Shown: positions 9,199 through 18,570 of the stretch, piece by piece
Layout: the number at the start of each line of letters is the position of its first letter
Position numbering within the stretch: position 1 is the stretch's first letter
NCBI GenBank assembly: GCA_025210265.1
Contig: JAOASD010000032.1
Coordinates: 1 to 64,000 of the forward strand
Length of the DNA stretch: 64,000 bases
Source: Pelagimonas sp.
GTDB lineage: Bacteria; Pseudomonadota; Alphaproteobacteria; Rhodobacterales; Rhodobacteraceae
Direction of reading: 5' to 3'
Translations under genes and position numbers: made by a program
The notes under the pieces: model-generated
The model's database searches: none
The model's input: only the letters and a program-made list of their open reading frames with translations
What the model was told of the DNA's origin: nothing

Positions 9199-9885
9199 AT
9201 GAAGAAATTTTTGTTTTACGCGCATCCGAAGCGATTGCATCGATCGATTGAGGCTCAGGTGCCTCACAAAGCTCTTCGTGACTTGGTGAATAGCCTACGC
9301 TTCAAGGACTACCTGCCGTCAGATTCTCCGATTTTTGTGCCGGCGCGCGATGTGCGTTATTCCCTCAAGCGGCGGCCGGGGAAGGTCATGTATCGGCGGC
9401 GTCATTCCGGGGCGGTCATTGGCGGCGATTGGGATCTGAGCAGGCGCGAGATCACCACAAACGACAAATTTGAAAGCTGCAGGATGCGCTATTTTGATGG
9501 CGCAGAGTGGCCAGAGACCCCGATATATAAGCGCCTGCTGCAAGAGATCGCAGAGGGCAAAGCCCCGGATGAGTGCCGCTCGGCTGCGGATCTGGATGCG
9601 CGTTACGCTGCTTTGGACAAGGTGTTCGAGGAAACACGTGCGCGTGGCCGTCTGCTGTGCAAATCGGAAATGCCCGATCAGTTCCGGCGCGAACATGGCG
9701 GTATCCTGCTGCATATCGCGCGTGACGGGACGTGTCTGCGCAGTGGCGGCGGTGTGCATCGCTTTGCCATTGCGCGCCTGCTGGATCTGCAGGAGATGCC
9801 GGCGCAGGTTGGGGTGATCCATCCTGATGCGATCCGCGACGGGCATGTGGCGCGGTTGCGCAAATCCAGCTTCTATCCGGGGTAA
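9199..9885 (+). CDS. Protein with a ParB-like C-terminal motif
   Basis: 228 residues, strongly basic in the first half (KRLHRSIEAQVPHKALRDL, YSLKRRPGKVMYRRRH). The C-terminal third reads LLHIARDGTCLRSGGGVHRFAIARLLDLQEMPAQVGVIHPDAI. This matches the pattern of ParB/sulfiredoxin-fold domains (strand, small Gly-rich turn, GxHR, helix, hydrophobic strand) and resembles stand-alone ParB-like proteins that occur near surface-polysaccharide genes. No partner parA or helix-turn-helix region is present, so it is not a segregation ParB. Function unknown. It is the last of four passengers before rpmC, and TTGCCA-17-TATAGG follows. Confidence 0.55.
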   Translation: MKKFLFYAHPKRLHRSIEAQVPHKALRDLVNSLRFKDYLPSDSPIFVPARDVRYSLKRRPGKVMYRRRHSGAVIGGDWDLSRREITTNDKFESCRMRYFDGAEWPETPIYKRLLQEIAEGKAPDECRSAADLDARYAALDKVFEETRARGRLLCKSEMPDQFRREHGGILLHIARDGTCLRSGGGVHRFAIARLLDLQEMPAQVGVIHPDAIRDGHVARLRKSSFYPG

Positions 9886-9941
9886 AATCACTGGTCCTGA
9901 CCTGCGCTGATCCGACCAGCTTGCGGCCTGCGCGAAAGCCC

Positions 9942-9970
9942 TTGCCAGCAAGGGGGATCGGGTCTATAGG
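9942..9970 (+). promoter_or_regulatory. Candidate promoter for the rpmC block
   Basis: TTGCCA (9942-9947), 17 bases, TATAGG (9965-9970), about 100 bases before the rpmC start. The -10 resembles that of the stronger rpmH promoter (TATAGC). The leader contains a 13-base palindrome AAGGGTGACCCTT at 10000-10012. Confidence 0.45.
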
Positions 9971-10067
9971 GGCCGCTCATCCACGGACTCCACCGGGCTA
10001 AGGGTGACCCTTGTGATTCGCATGAATGCGGGGGCCCTCCGGTGATGTTGATAGAAGGAAAAGGCGA

Positions 10068-10274
10068 ATGAACGCCCAGGAACTCCGTGACAAGACCCCG
10101 GACCAGCTCCGGGACGACCTTGTCGCTCTGAAGAAAGAGGCCTTTAACCTGCGTTTCCAGCAGGCAACCGGCCAGGTGGAAAACACCGCGCGCATGCGCC
10201 AGGTCAAGCGTGACGTGGCCCGTGTCAAAACCATCCTGAACGAAAAGGCCGCAGCCGCGGCAGCCGAGGAGTAA
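10068..10274 (+). CDS. rpmC: 50S ribosomal protein L29
   Basis: 68 residues from the ATG at 10068, preceded by GAAGGAAAAGG; the in-frame ATG at 10026 has no such site and would add 14 atypical residues. [57 protein letters not shown] is a standard L29. It heads block 3 and is followed after four bases by rpsQ. Confidence 0.97.
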   Translation: MNAQELRDKTPDQLRDDLVALKKEAFNLRFQQATGQVENTARMRQVKRDVARVKTILNEKAAAAAAEE

Positions 10275-10278
10275 ATCC

Positions 10279-10509
10279 ATGCCCAAGCGTATCCTGCAAG
10301 GCACCGTGACCTCGACCGCCAACGCTCAGACCGTGACCGTTCTGGTGGAACGTCGCTTCAAGCACCCGGTTATGCAAAAGACCGTGAAGCGCACCAAGAA
10401 ATATCGCGCCCATGATGAGGCCGAGAAATTCGCCGTTGGCGATAGCGTTCGTATCATCGAATGCGCGCCGAAGTCGAAGACCAAACGCTGGGAAGTGATC
10501 GCCGACTAA
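10279..10509 (+). CDS. rpsQ: 30S ribosomal protein S17
   Basis: 76 residues, shorter than E. coli S17 (84) but typical of alphaproteobacteria: [46 protein letters not shown]. It is a primary 16S rRNA binder. A 79-base spacer with an imperfect hairpin (CCGAGG 10540-10545 with CCTCGG 10566-10571) separates it from rplN. Confidence 0.98.
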   Translation: MPKRILQGTVTSTANAQTVTVLVERRFKHPVMQKTVKRTKKYRAHDEAEKFAVGDSVRIIECAPKSKTKRWEVIAD

Positions 10510-10588
10510 GGCGCCCACTGATCAGTCTTGATCGAAACCCCGAGGTCGATGTCCCGTCAGGGCGGCCTCGGAAGTCGGGAGAAACCAT

Positions 10589-10957
10589 ATGATCCAGATG
10601 CAGACCAATCTGGATGTGGCTGACAACTCCGGTGCCCGGAAAGTTCAGTGCATCAAGGTCCTCGGCGGTTCCCACCGTCGTTATGCATCGGTCGGCGATA
10701 TCATCGTCGTCTCGGTGAAAGAGGCCATTCCGCGTGGTCGCGTGAAAAAGGGTGACGTCCGCAAAGCCGTCGTCGTGCGCACCGCCAAAGAGGTCCGTCG
10801 TGAAGATGGCACCGCCATCCGCTTTGACCGCAACGCTGCTGTTATCCTGAACAACAGCAACGAGCCGGTCGGCACCCGTATCTTCGGCCCGGTTGTGCGC
10901 GAACTGCGCGCCAAAGGCATGATGAAGATCGTGTCGCTTGCCCCGGAGGTGCTGTAA
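10589..10957 (+). CDS. rplN: 50S ribosomal protein L14
   Basis: 122 residues, exact family length, with [56 protein letters not shown]14 contributes to the bridge with the 30S subunit and is the RsfS silencing-factor target in other bacteria. One base separates its stop from the rplX start. Confidence 0.98.
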   Translation: MIQMQTNLDVADNSGARKVQCIKVLGGSHRRYASVGDIIVVSVKEAIPRGRVKKGDVRKAVVVRTAKEVRREDGTAIRFDRNAAVILNNSNEPVGTRIFGPVVRELRAKGMMKIVSLAPEVL

Positions 10958-10958
10958 T

Positions 10959-11264
10959 ATGGCTGCGAAGCTGAAAAAGGGTGACAAGGTCATCGTTCTT
11001 GCCGGTAAGGACAAGGGCAAGACCGGTGAGATCACCAAGGTCGACCCCAAGTCGGGCAAGGCCATCGTGGACGGCATCAACATTGCCATCCGTCACACCC
11101 GCCAGACCCAGACCAGCCAGGGCGGCCGCCTTCCCAAGGCCCTGCCGATCGACCTGTCGAACCTGGCCATCGTCGATGCAAACGGCAAAGCCACCCGCGT
11201 TGGCTTCCGCGAGGAAGACGGCAAGAAAGTGCGCTTCGCCAAGACCACGGGGGACGTGATCTGA
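10959..11264 (+). CDS. rplX: 50S ribosomal protein L24
   Basis: 101 residues starting at the ATG at 10959 ([25 protein letters not shown], a KOW motif). An upstream in-frame start inside rplN is not credible. L24 initiates 50S assembly. Its stop overlaps the rplE start by one base (TGATG). Confidence 0.98.
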   Translation: MAAKLKKGDKVIVLAGKDKGKTGEITKVDPKSGKAIVDGINIAIRHTRQTQTSQGGRLPKALPIDLSNLAIVDANGKATRVGFREEDGKKVRFAKTTGDVI

Positions 11265-11842
11265 TGCTGGATGCTGCAACCTATACACCCCGCCTGAAGG
11301 CGCAGTACCGCGAAACCATTCGCGCTGCGATGAAGGAAGAGTTCGGCTATAAGAACGACATGCAGATCCCTGCGGTCGACAAGATCGTTCTGAACATCGG
11401 CTGTGGTGCCGAAGCCGTGCGCGACAGCAAAAAAGCCAAATCGGCGATTGCTGACCTGACCCAGATCGCTGGCCAGCAGGCCGTCGGCACCCTGGCCAAG
11501 AAGAGCCACGCGCCCTTCCGCCTGCGTGAAGGCATGATCATCGGTGCAAAGGTCACTCTGCGCGCTGATCGTATGTATGAATTCATGGATCGCCTGATCA
11601 CCGTTGCAATGCCCCGCATTCGTGACTTCCGTGGTGTGAAGCCGAGCTTTGACGGTCGTGGCAACTTTGCCATGGGCCTCAAGGAACACATCGTGTTCCC
11701 CGAGATCGAGTTCGACAAGGTCGACGAAGTCTGGGGCATGGACATCATCATCACCACCACTGCGCAGGACTTCGGTGAACACACCGCAGACGCGCAGGCC
11801 AAGGCGCTGTTGAAGCATTTCAACATGCCCTTCAACGCGTAA
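11264..11842 (+). CDS. rplE: 50S ribosomal protein L5
   Basis: 192 residues, slightly longer than E. coli L5 (179), with [20 protein letters not shown] and [36 protein letters not shown]5 binds 5S rRNA in the central protuberance. The start overlaps the rplX stop, suggesting coupling. Confidence 0.98.
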   Translation: MLDAATYTPRLKAQYRETIRAAMKEEFGYKNDMQIPAVDKIVLNIGCGAEAVRDSKKAKSAIADLTQIAGQQAVGTLAKKSHAPFRLREGMIIGAKVTLRADRMYEFMDRLITVAMPRIRDFRGVKPSFDGRGNFAMGLKEHIVFPEIEFDKVDEVWGMDIIITTTAQDFGEHTADAQAKALLKHFNMPFNA

Positions 11843-11854
11843 GGAGCACGATTA

Positions 11855-12160
11855 ATGGCTAAGAAATCCATGATCGCTCGCGAAGTGAAGCGCCAGAAGC
11901 TGGTGGAGAAATACGCCGCCAAGCGCGCCGAGCTCAAAGAGATCGCGAACGACGAATCCCGCCCCATGGAAGAGCGCTTCAAAGCCCGCCTCAAGCTGGC
12001 CAAACTGCCGCGCAATTCCTCGCCGACCCGTCTGCACAACCGTTGCCAACTGACCGGTCGTCCCCACGCATACTACCGCAAGCTGAAAATCAGCCGTATC
12101 GCCCTGCGCGAGCTCGGCTCGAACGGTCAGCTTCCGGGCGTTGTGAAATCCAGCTGGTAA
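11855..12160 (+). CDS. rpsN: 30S ribosomal protein S14
   Basis: 101 residues, the longer zinc-independent type: the four-cysteine knuckle of short S14 proteins is absent (only one Cys, in [22 protein letters not shown]). Placed between rplE and rpsH as in most bacteria. An AAGGAGCACG site precedes the start. Confidence 0.98.
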   Translation: MAKKSMIAREVKRQKLVEKYAAKRAELKEIANDESRPMEERFKARLKLAKLPRNSSPTRLHNRCQLTGRPHAYYRKLKISRIALRELGSNGQLPGVVKSSW

Positions 12161-12173
12161 GGGAGAGTAAATT

Positions 12174-12566
12174 ATGAACGATCCTATCGGCGATATGCTC
12201 ACCCGTATCCGTAACGCTCAGATGCGCGGCAAGTCGACTGTGTCGACCCCCGCTTCCAAGCTGCGCGGCTGGGTTCTGGACGTGCTGGCAGACGAAGGCT
12301 ACATCCGTGGCTACGAGTCCGGCACCGACACCAGCGGTCACCCGACCCTGGAAATCAGCCTGAAATATTTCGATGGCACCCCTGTTATTCGCGAAGTGAA
12401 GCGGGTCTCCAAACCCGGTCGTCGCGTTTACATGAGCGTCAAGGACATCCCGTCGGTCCGTCAGGGCCTGGGCGTGTCGATTGTCTCCACCCCCAAAGGT
12501 GTGATGTCGGATGCAAATGCACGTGCCAACAATGTTGGCGGCGAAGTGCTCTGCACCGTCTTCTAA
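12174..12566 (+). CDS. rpsH: 30S ribosomal protein S8
   Basis: 130 residues, with [29 protein letters not shown] and the C-terminal [31 protein letters not shown]. In E. coli S8 is the translational repressor of the spc operon; the target site was not identified here. Confidence 0.98.
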   Translation: MNDPIGDMLTRIRNAQMRGKSTVSTPASKLRGWVLDVLADEGYIRGYESGTDTSGHPTLEISLKYFDGTPVIREVKRVSKPGRRVYMSVKDIPSVRQGLGVSIVSTPKGVMSDANARANNVGGEVLCTVF

Positions 12567-12578
12567 GGAGGGATTACA

Positions 12579-13112
12579 ATGTCTCGTATTGGCAAAAAGC
12601 CGGTTGAGCTTCCCTCGGGTGTGACGGCCAGCGTGTCGGGTCAGACCGTTGAAGTGAAAGGCCCCAAGGGTGCCCAGACCTTCACCGCGACCGATGACGT
12701 GACCATCACCGTGGAAGACAACATCGTGAAGGTTGAACCGCGCGGCAAATCCAAGCGCGCGCGCCAGCAGTGGGGCATGTCCCGCACCATGGTCGCGAAC
12801 CTGGTGCACGGCGTGCAGAACACCTTCAAAAAAGAGCTCGAGATCCAGGGTGTTGGTTATCGTGCAGCGGTACAGGGCAAGGTTCTGAAACTGAACCTCG
12901 GCTACTCGCATGACGTGGACTTTGATATTCCGGAAGGCATCAGCATCGTTTGCCCGAAGCCGACCGAAATCATCATCGAAGGTCACGACAAGCAGGTTGT
13001 CGGTGAAGTTGCGGCAAACATTCGCGACTGGCGCCGCCCCGAGCCGTACAAAGGGAAGGGTATCCGCTACAAGGGCGAATACATCTTCCAGAAGGAAGGC
13101 AAGAAGAAGTAA
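12579..13112 (+). CDS. rplF: 50S ribosomal protein L6
   Basis: 177 residues; [14 protein letters not shown] opening and the signature [23 protein letters not shown] at the C-terminus. L6 lies near the factor-binding centre. A GGAGG site precedes its start, and rplR follows after 12 bases. Confidence 0.98.
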   Translation: MSRIGKKPVELPSGVTASVSGQTVEVKGPKGAQTFTATDDVTITVEDNIVKVEPRGKSKRARQQWGMSRTMVANLVHGVQNTFKKELEIQGVGYRAAVQGKVLKLNLGYSHDVDFDIPEGISIVCPKPTEIIIEGHDKQVVGEVAANIRDWRRPEPYKGKGIRYKGEYIFQKEGKKK

Positions 13113-13124
13113 GGACGCAAGGAT

Positions 13125-13484
13125 ATGGCAAATACGAAACGTCAGCTGTTTCTCAAGCGCCGTCTGCGCGTTCGGAACAAGCTTCGCAAGGTCAACGCGG
13201 GTCGCGTTCGCCTTTCGGTACATCGCTCGAACAAGAACATCAGCGTTCAGCTGATCGACGACGTTCAGGGCAAAACACTGGCAGCAGCATCCTCCCTGGA
13301 AAAGGATCTGGGTGTTGTTGGCAAGAACAACATCGAAGCCGCAACCAAAGTGGGTGCAGCAATCGCCGAGCGTGCCAAGGCCGCAGGCGTGAGCGAAGCG
13401 TACTTCGATCGCGGTGGCTTCCTGTTCCACGGCAAGGTGAAGGCTCTGGCCGACGCTGCGCGTGAAGGTGGCTTGAACATCTAA
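13125..13484 (+). CDS. rplR: 50S ribosomal protein L18
   Basis: 119 residues with [35 protein letters not shown] and the C-terminal [24 protein letters not shown]. Binds 5S rRNA together with L5 and L25. A perfect 8-bp hairpin (AGGGGGCC 13492-13499, GGCCCCCT 13505-13512) without a T run lies just after its stop. Confidence 0.98.
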   Translation: MANTKRQLFLKRRLRVRNKLRKVNAGRVRLSVHRSNKNISVQLIDDVQGKTLAAASSLEKDLGVVGKNNIEAATKVGAAIAERAKAAGVSEAYFDRGGFLFHGKVKALADAAREGGLNI

Positions 13485-13601
13485 GACCTGCAGGGGGCCG
13501 CTCTGGCCCCCTCGATGATCCGGGAGTCTGATCGGCAACGGCCAGACCCACCAGGATTGGACAAACTGGTGCTCTTGGGCACCCGAATAAAGGAATGCCA
13601 A

Positions 13602-14165
13602 ATGGCAGAACGTGAAAACCGCCGGGGCAACCGTCGCGACCGCGAGGAAGCACCCGAATTTGCAGATCGCCTTGTAGCGATCAACCGTGTGTCCAAGACC
13701 GTCAAGGGTGGTAAGCGCTTTGGCTTTGCCGCACTCGTCGTTGTTGGCGACCAGAAAGGCCGCGTCGGCTTTGGTAAGGGTAAAGCGAAAGAAGTGCCCG
13801 AGGCCATCCGCAAGGCGACCGAGCAGGCCAAGCGTAAGATGATGCGCGTGCCGCTGAAAGAGGGCCGCACCCTGCACCACGACATCGAAGGCCGTCACGG
13901 CGCCGGTAAAGTGGTCATGCGCACCGCCCCGACCGGTACCGGTATCATCGCCGGTGGTCCGATGCGTGCCGTGTTCGAAATGCTGGGTGTTCAGGATGTG
14001 GTCGCCAAGTCGATCGGTTCGCAGAACCCCTACAACATGATCCGCGCAACCCTGGACGGTCTGTCCAAGGAGCAATCCCCGCGCAACGTCGCTCAGCGTC
14101 GTGGCAAAAAGGTTGCGGACATCCTGCCCAAGCGTGACGACGCTCCGGCGACCGAGGAGGCCTGA
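13602..14165 (+). CDS. rpsE: 30S ribosomal protein S5
   Basis: 187 residues from the ATG at 13602, which follows AAAGGAATG; an in-frame ATG at 13515 would add 29 non-homologous residues. Contains the dsRBD-like S5 domain ([41 protein letters not shown]) and the fidelity-related [32 protein letters not shown] region. Followed after three bases by rpmD. Confidence 0.97.
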   Translation: MAERENRRGNRRDREEAPEFADRLVAINRVSKTVKGGKRFGFAALVVVGDQKGRVGFGKGKAKEVPEAIRKATEQAKRKMMRVPLKEGRTLHHDIEGRHGAGKVVMRTAPTGTGIIAGGPMRAVFEMLGVQDVVAKSIGSQNPYNMIRATLDGLSKEQSPRNVAQRRGKKVADILPKRDDAPATEEA

Positions 14166-14168
14166 TCC

Positions 14169-14357
14169 ATGGCGAAAACCATCGTTGTTAAGCAGATCGG
14201 TTCCCCGATCCGTCGTCCCGCCAAACAGCGTGAAACGCTGATCGGCCTGGGTCTGAACAAAATGCACAAAACCCGCGAGCTGGAGGACACTCCTTCGGTG
14301 CGCGGCATGGTGCGCAAGATCCCCCACCTGGTGGAGATCATCGAAGAGCGCGACTAA
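14169..14357 (+). CDS. rpmD: 50S ribosomal protein L30
   Basis: 62 residues: [57 protein letters not shown], a standard bacterial L30. It ends block 3; a strong terminator follows instead of rplO. Confidence 0.98.
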   Translation: MAKTIVVKQIGSPIRRPAKQRETLIGLGLNKMHKTRELEDTPSVRGMVRKIPHLVEIIEERD

Positions 14358-14381
14358 CACGCCCTTCATATGTTTTCAGAG

Positions 14382-14412
14382 AGCCCCGCATCGCCTGATG
14401 CGGGGTTTTCTT
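14382..14412 (+). terminator. Intrinsic terminator after rpmD
   Basis: Nine-base perfect stem CCCCGCATC (14384-14392) and GATGCGGGG (14397-14405) with loop GCCT, followed by TTTTCTTTT. Closes the third ribosomal block. Confidence 0.88.
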
Positions 14413-14809
14413 TTGCCGTTTTGATGCAGAATAGTGATTCGAACCGGCGTTTTCGACGGCTGGCGGGTCGCATTTCAACCGGTTGCAATTTTTGCATTTC
14501 AGCTCTGCAGAACTTGCTTTTGTGTAATGCTGCGATGCGGCGTAAGCGGTGCGCAAATTCAACCTCTCTTGGGAATCACCGTCATGATCCGCCTGTTTTC
14601 GACCTTTGTCCTCCACCTCAAATCCCTGACCGCAGCCAAGCCCGTGCCCTGCTGGACGGAATACCTGCGCGAGCAGGGCGGCTTTCGCGGTTAAGACCGC
14701 GGGGGCACTGCGCTGCGCCTGCAGCGGGGCCTTCTGACTTGTGAGCCGCAGACCCCGCCGCTACAGTCCCGCGGAATTTGACCAATCTATTCCCAAAGGG
14801 CGGTGGCAC
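14413..14809. other. Intergenic region between rpmD and the acyltransferase gene
   Basis: About 400 bases without a well-supported gene. It holds one possible 36-codon reading frame (14584-14694, listed separately). A hairpin-rich GC stretch (about 14698-14735) follows it. No clear promoter hexamers with 17-base spacing were found. Confidence 0.4.
14584..14694 (+). CDS. Possible 36-residue small protein
   Basis: Open frame from the ATG at 14584: a hydrophobic N-terminus (MIRLFSTFVLHLKSL), then KPVPCWTEYLREQGGFRG. A short amphipathic start followed by a polar tail is reminiscent of many alphaproteobacterial micro-proteins, but I do not recognise it. No strong ribosome binding site is seen (TTGGGAAT is the closest purine run). 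It could equally be chance. Confidence 0.25.
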   Translation: MIRLFSTFVLHLKSLTAAKPVPCWTEYLREQGGFRG

Positions 14810-15862
14810 ATGGCAGGCAAGGCCGATCAGACCCAGCATTTGTTCACATTGGACGGCCTGCGCGGGCTTGCTGCGCTGGTCGTCGTGGTTTCACACGCTG
14901 CGAATGCCGGGTTTCTGCCAAAAACCCTGGGGATGGGGTTCGGGCAGATGGGTGTGTCGCTTTTCTATGCGTTGAGCGGTCTGCTGATGGGCCGTTTATA
15001 CCTGCACAAACCGTTCACATCTGCCACTGTCAAAGATTACGGGCTGCGCCGCGCCGCGCGTGTGCTGCCGTTGTATTACTTTGCGCTGGCGCTTGGGGTT
15101 GTGCTGCTTTCGGGCGGAGTGTCGCCGTATCTGTTGGACACCAGTGGCGATATTCTGAGGGCGGCCTTTCTTGTTCACGGGACCGGCGTTCTGTGGTCGA
15201 TCCCCGCAGAGATCCAGTTCTATTTTGTGTTTGTTGGCCTGTGGTGGGCGGCTGCGCGCGGGCGATTGATGCTGGCCTGTGCAATATTACTGGGGATTCA
15301 GGTGATTGCTGTCGCTGCGCTGCTGGTCCTCTATCGCAGTTGGCCGGACACCTATAATTTGCTGTTCTGGTTTCATTTCTTTGTGTTTGGTCTGTGGTTG
15401 GGCAAGGTGTCGCGCAGCGCGGTGCTTGTGCGTATACGCCAAACGCGGAGCGGTCTTTTGTCCGCCCTTTCCTGGGGAATGATCCTATGCGCTGTGCTCG
15501 CGCCTCCTGGCGTGCGGGTGATGCTGGGGGTGCCGATTACAAAACCCTTTATAGATCCGATCAGCGCCGGGTATCCGCTGGCGCTCTTGGTCGCGGGTCT
15601 GATTGGGGTTGGCCCGTTTCGGGTGTTTGCGGCGGCCCCGCTGCGCTGGCTGGGCAAAGTGTCCTTTAGCATCTACCTGATGCATATGCCGGTGCTTGTC
15701 GCAGTCACGGCGATGTCGGACAGCCTGCCAGCGGTTCCGGGATTGGGCTTTGCGCTGATCCTGTTGGGGACACTGATCCTGTCCGCCCTGACAGAGCGAT
15801 TGGTCGAAGGGCCGGGCAAACATGTGCTCATGGCGCGCGGAGCGCCACGCCCCGCCAGTTGA
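14810..15862 (+). CDS. Acyltransferase-3 family membrane protein
   Basis: 350 residues from the ATG at 14810, preceded by AAAGGGCGG; an upstream start at 14741 is less likely. About ten hydrophobic segments. The N-terminal FTLDGLRGLAALVVVVSHAANAG (about 12-34) is the acyltransferase-3 (OafA/NodX-type) signature, with the usual histidine in VSHA; LRRAARVLPLYYFALA, SIPAEIQFYFVF and WLGKVSFSIYLMHMPVL also fit. Such proteins add acetyl or other acyl groups to surface sugars at the inner membrane. The acceptor is unknown. It occupies the break between rpmD and rplO, with its own likely transcript. Confidence 0.8.
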   Translation: MAGKADQTQHLFTLDGLRGLAALVVVVSHAANAGFLPKTLGMGFGQMGVSLFYALSGLLMGRLYLHKPFTSATVKDYGLRRAARVLPLYYFALALGVVLLSGGVSPYLLDTSGDILRAAFLVHGTGVLWSIPAEIQFYFVFVGLWWAAARGRLMLACAILLGIQVIAVAALLVLYRSWPDTYNLLFWFHFFVFGLWLGKVSRSAVLVRIRQTRSGLLSALSWGMILCAVLAPPGVRVMLGVPITKPFIDPISAGYPLALLVAGLIGVGPFRVFAAAPLRWLGKVSFSIYLMHMPVLVAVTAMSDSLPAVPGLGFALILLGTLILSALTERLVEGPGKHVLMARGAPRPAS

Positions 15863-15877
15863 TCGCGCAATGTGGGC

Positions 15878-15906
15878 TTGATCGGGCGGGCAGGCGGGGC
15901 TATACG
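15878..15906 (+). promoter_or_regulatory. Candidate promoter for the rplO-secY-adk block
   Basis: TTGATC (15878-15883), 17-base spacer, TATACG (15901-15906), about 95 bases before rplO. Same architecture as the candidates ahead of rplB and rpmC. Confidence 0.45.
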
Positions 15907-16001
15907 CGCCCGGTGGCCTTCGGGTCCGATTCACAAAACCAAGAAACGCCGCGTTTGGCCCATCACGCTTCGGGGTCAATTCCGGCAATAGGAGAAGCGA
16001 C

Positions 16002-16466
16002 ATGAAACTTCATGAACTGCGCGACAATCCCGGCGCAACCAAGCGCAAGCAGCGCATCGGCCGTGGCCCCGGTTCGGGCCGTGGTAAGATGGGTGGCCGT
16101 GGTATCAAGGGTCAGAAATCGCGTTCGGGTGTGGCCATCAATGGCTACGAGGGCGGCCAGATGCCGCTGTACCAGCGTCTGCCCAAGCGCGGCTTTAACA
16201 AGCCGAACCGCAAGTCTTACGCTGTCATCAACCTGAACATCATCCAGAAGTTCATTGACGCCGGCAAGCTGGACGCATCCGCCATCACCGAGGACAGCCT
16301 GGTGGCTTCGGGCGCCGTGCGCCGCAAGCTGGACGGCATCCGCGTTCTGGCCAAAGGCGAACTGACCGGTGCGGCAACCATCACCGTGACTGGCGCCTCC
16401 AAAGCGGCCATCGAGTCGGTCGAAAAGGCCGGCGGTGCCCTGAACGTGAGCGCGGCAGCCGAATAA
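16002..16466 (+). CDS. rplO: 50S ribosomal protein L15
   Basis: 154 residues with [65 protein letters not shown], the typical glycine/arginine-rich L15 N-terminus. A GGAGAAG site precedes the start. A long hairpin separates it from secY. Confidence 0.98.
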   Translation: MKLHELRDNPGATKRKQRIGRGPGSGRGKMGGRGIKGQKSRSGVAINGYEGGQMPLYQRLPKRGFNKPNRKSYAVINLNIIQKFIDAGKLDASAITEDSLVASGAVRRKLDGIRVLAKGELTGAATITVTGASKAAIESVEKAGGALNVSAAAE

Positions 16467-16518
16467 TCGGGTTGTGAGCGGCCCTAGCGCCGCTTACATA
16501 GTCCCCATGTTTTCCCAA

Positions 16519-16557
16519 GAACGCCGCCGATGCTGGAAAACGCATCAGGCGGCGTTC
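16519..16557 (+). promoter_or_regulatory. Long stem-loop just upstream of secY
   Basis: GAACGCCGCC and GATGC (16519-16533) pair with GCATC and GGCGGCGTTC (16542-16557), with a single bulged A and an 8-base loop: 15 base pairs ending 20 bases before the secY ATG. No T run follows, so it is not a classical terminator; it may set secY translation or mRNA processing between rplO and secY. Confidence 0.55.
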
Positions 16558-16577
16558 GTCTTGAAAGAGAGAGCCGC

Positions 16578-17939
16578 ATGGTATCCGCAGTAGAGCAGAT
16601 GGCCGCCAACACGTCTTGGTCGGCACTTGGCAAAGCCACCGACCTGCGCAACCGCATCCTGTTCACCCTTGGCCTGCTGATCGTGTATCGTCTGGGCACC
16701 TTCATTCCTGTTCCGGGGATCGACGGTGCAGCGCTGCGTGAATTTGTAGAAGACGCAGGGCAGGGCATCGCGGGCATGGTTTCGATGTTCACCGGCGGCG
16801 CGCTTGGCCGCATGGGGATCTTTGCCCTGGGCATCATGCCCTATATTTCTGCCTCTATTATCGTGCAGCTTCTGACCTCTATGGTGCCTGCGCTTGAGCA
16901 GCTGAAAAAAGAGGGCGAGCAGGGCCGCAAGAAAATCAACCAGTACACGCGCTTTGGCACCGTGGCGCTGGCGCTGTTCCAGGCCTATGGTCTGGCCGTG
17001 TCGCTGGAAGCCGGTGATTTGGCCCATGATCCGGGTTGGTATTTCCGCGCCGCTGTTGTGATCACCCTTGTGGGCGGCACCATGTTCCTGATGTGGCTGG
17101 GTGAGCAGATCACCGCGCGCGGCATCGGCAACGGGATCTCTCTGATCATCTTTGTTGGCATCATTGCCGAAGTGCCCGCCGCTCTGGCGCAGTTCTTCCA
17201 GCAGGGCCGTTCGGGTGCCATCAGCCCCGCAGTGATCGTGGGTGTGATCCTGATGGTTGTCGGTGTGATTGCCTTTGTCGTGTTCATGGAACGCGCGCTG
17301 CGCAAGATCACGATCCAGTACCCCCGCCGTCAGGTTGGTATGAAGATGACCGAAGCCCAGCAGAGCCATCTGCCGGTCAAAGTGAACCCCGCAGGCGTGA
17401 TCCCGGCGATCTTTGCCAGCTCTCTGCTGCTGCTGCCGGTCACGATCTCGACCTTCTCTGGCTCGGATGCCGGCCCGATCATGTCGACGATCCTGGCCTA
17501 TTTTGGCCCCGGTCAGCCGCTGTACCTGCTGTTCTTCGCAGCCATGATCGTGTTCTTTGCCTATTTCTACACGTTCAACGTGTCGTTCAAACCCGATGAC
17601 GTGGCAGACAACCTGAAGAACCAGAACGGCTTTGTTCCCGGCATCCGTCCGGGCAAGAAGACCGCGGAATATCTGGAATATGTGGTCAATCGCATCCTGG
17701 TGCTTGGCGCTGGCTATCTGGCCGCGGTCTGCCTGTTGCCGGAAATCCTGCGCAGCCAGTTCTCGATCCCGTTCTATTTCGGCGGCACCTCGGTGCTGAT
17801 CGTGGTCAGCGTGACCATGGATACGATCCAACAGGTGCAAAGCCATCTTCTGGCGCATCAATACGAAGGTCTTATTCAGAAATCGCAACTGCGCGGTAAA
17901 GGTAAGGCCCGCAAGAAAAAGGGACCCGCACGGCGATGA
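16578..17939 (+). CDS. secY: Preprotein translocase subunit SecY
   Basis: 453 residues from the ATG at 16578 (preceded by GAAAGAGAG); an in-frame ATG at 16530 lies inside the hairpin. Ten membrane segments are expected. Recognisable parts are the plug-side [12 protein letters not shown], the TM2 region [23 protein letters not shown], and the cytoplasmic loop [34 protein letters not shown]. It forms the inner-membrane channel with SecE and SecG. The basic tail [15 protein letters not shown] is longer than in E. coli. It overlaps adk by four bases. Confidence 0.98.
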   Translation: MVSAVEQMAANTSWSALGKATDLRNRILFTLGLLIVYRLGTFIPVPGIDGAALREFVEDAGQGIAGMVSMFTGGALGRMGIFALGIMPYISASIIVQLLTSMVPALEQLKKEGEQGRKKINQYTRFGTVALALFQAYGLAVSLEAGDLAHDPGWYFRAAVVITLVGGTMFLMWLGEQITARGIGNGISLIIFVGIIAEVPAALAQFFQQGRSGAISPAVIVGVILMVVGVIAFVVFMERALRKITIQYPRRQVGMKMTEAQQSHLPVKVNPAGVIPAIFASSLLLLPVTISTFSGSDAGPIMSTILAYFGPGQPLYLLFFAAMIVFFAYFYTFNVSFKPDDVADNLKNQNGFVPGIRPGKKTAEYLEYVVNRILVLGAGYLAAVCLLPEILRSQFSIPFYFGGTSVLIVVSVTMDTIQQVQSHLLAHQYEGLIQKSQLRGKGKARKKKGPARR

Positions 17940-18514
17940 ACATTATTCTTTTGGGGCCGCCGGGGGCGGGTAAAGGGACGCAGGCACAGTTTCTGGTAGA
18001 AGAGCGCGGCATGGTCCAGCTCAGCACCGGGGACATGCTGCGCGAAGCCAAGAGCAGCGGCACCGAAATGGGCAAGCGCGTTGCCGAGGTCATGGACCGT
18101 GGCGAGCTGGTCACCGACGAAATCGTCATTGGCCTGATCCGCGAAAAGCTGGAAACAGTTGACGCGCCGGGCTTCATCTTTGACGGTTTCCCGCGCACCC
18201 TGCCGCAGGCGGATGCTCTGGGTGAGCTGCTGAAAGAAATGGGGCGCACGCTGGACAAGGTCATCGAACTGAAGGTCGATGACGAGATCCTGGTTGGCCG
18301 CATCGTCAACCGCGCCAAAGAGGCCGCTGCCGCAGGCAAGCCCGTGCGCGCCGATGACAACGAAGATTCGCTGCGTGTGCGCCTGGGTGCCTATTACAAA
18401 CAGACCTCGCCGCTGGTGGGCTATTACTGGGCCAAGGGCCAGTATCAAAGCACCGACGGCATGGCCGCCATGGATGATGTGCGTAAAGGCGTGGCTGAAC
18501 TGCTGGACAGCTGA
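17936..18514 (+). CDS. adk: Adenylate kinase
   Basis: 192 residues with P-loop [13 protein letters not shown] (7-19), the AMP-binding [10 protein letters not shown] and [14 protein letters not shown]. The LID is the short type: [29 protein letters not shown] lacks the 27-residue zinc-type insertion of long adenylate kinases, explaining the length against 214 in E. coli. It interconverts AMP, ATP and ADP. Coupled to secY by ATGA overlap, as usual in this group. Confidence 0.97.
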   Translation: MNIILLGPPGAGKGTQAQFLVEERGMVQLSTGDMLREAKSSGTEMGKRVAEVMDRGELVTDEIVIGLIREKLETVDAPGFIFDGFPRTLPQADALGELLKEMGRTLDKVIELKVDDEILVGRIVNRAKEAAAAGKPVRADDNEDSLRVRLGAYYKQTSPLVGYYWAKGQYQSTDGMAAMDDVRKGVAELLDS

Positions 18515-18536
18515 GCCACCCTCACAGACTTTTAGA

Positions 18537-18570
18537 AAGCCCCAAGGCCTCGTGCCCTGGGGCTTTTGTT
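18537..18570 (+). terminator. Intrinsic terminator after adk
   Basis: AAGCCCCAAGG pairs, with one mismatch, with CCCTGGGGCTT, followed by TTGTTTT. It ends block 4 and lies between the convergent adk and BLUF genes. Confidence 0.75.

Noticed and set aside
12090-14369. A 759-codon antisense frame across rpsH-rpmD
   Set aside because: The sense strand encodes well-known ribosomal proteins. Long antisense frames are expected in DNA with high GC at third codon positions.
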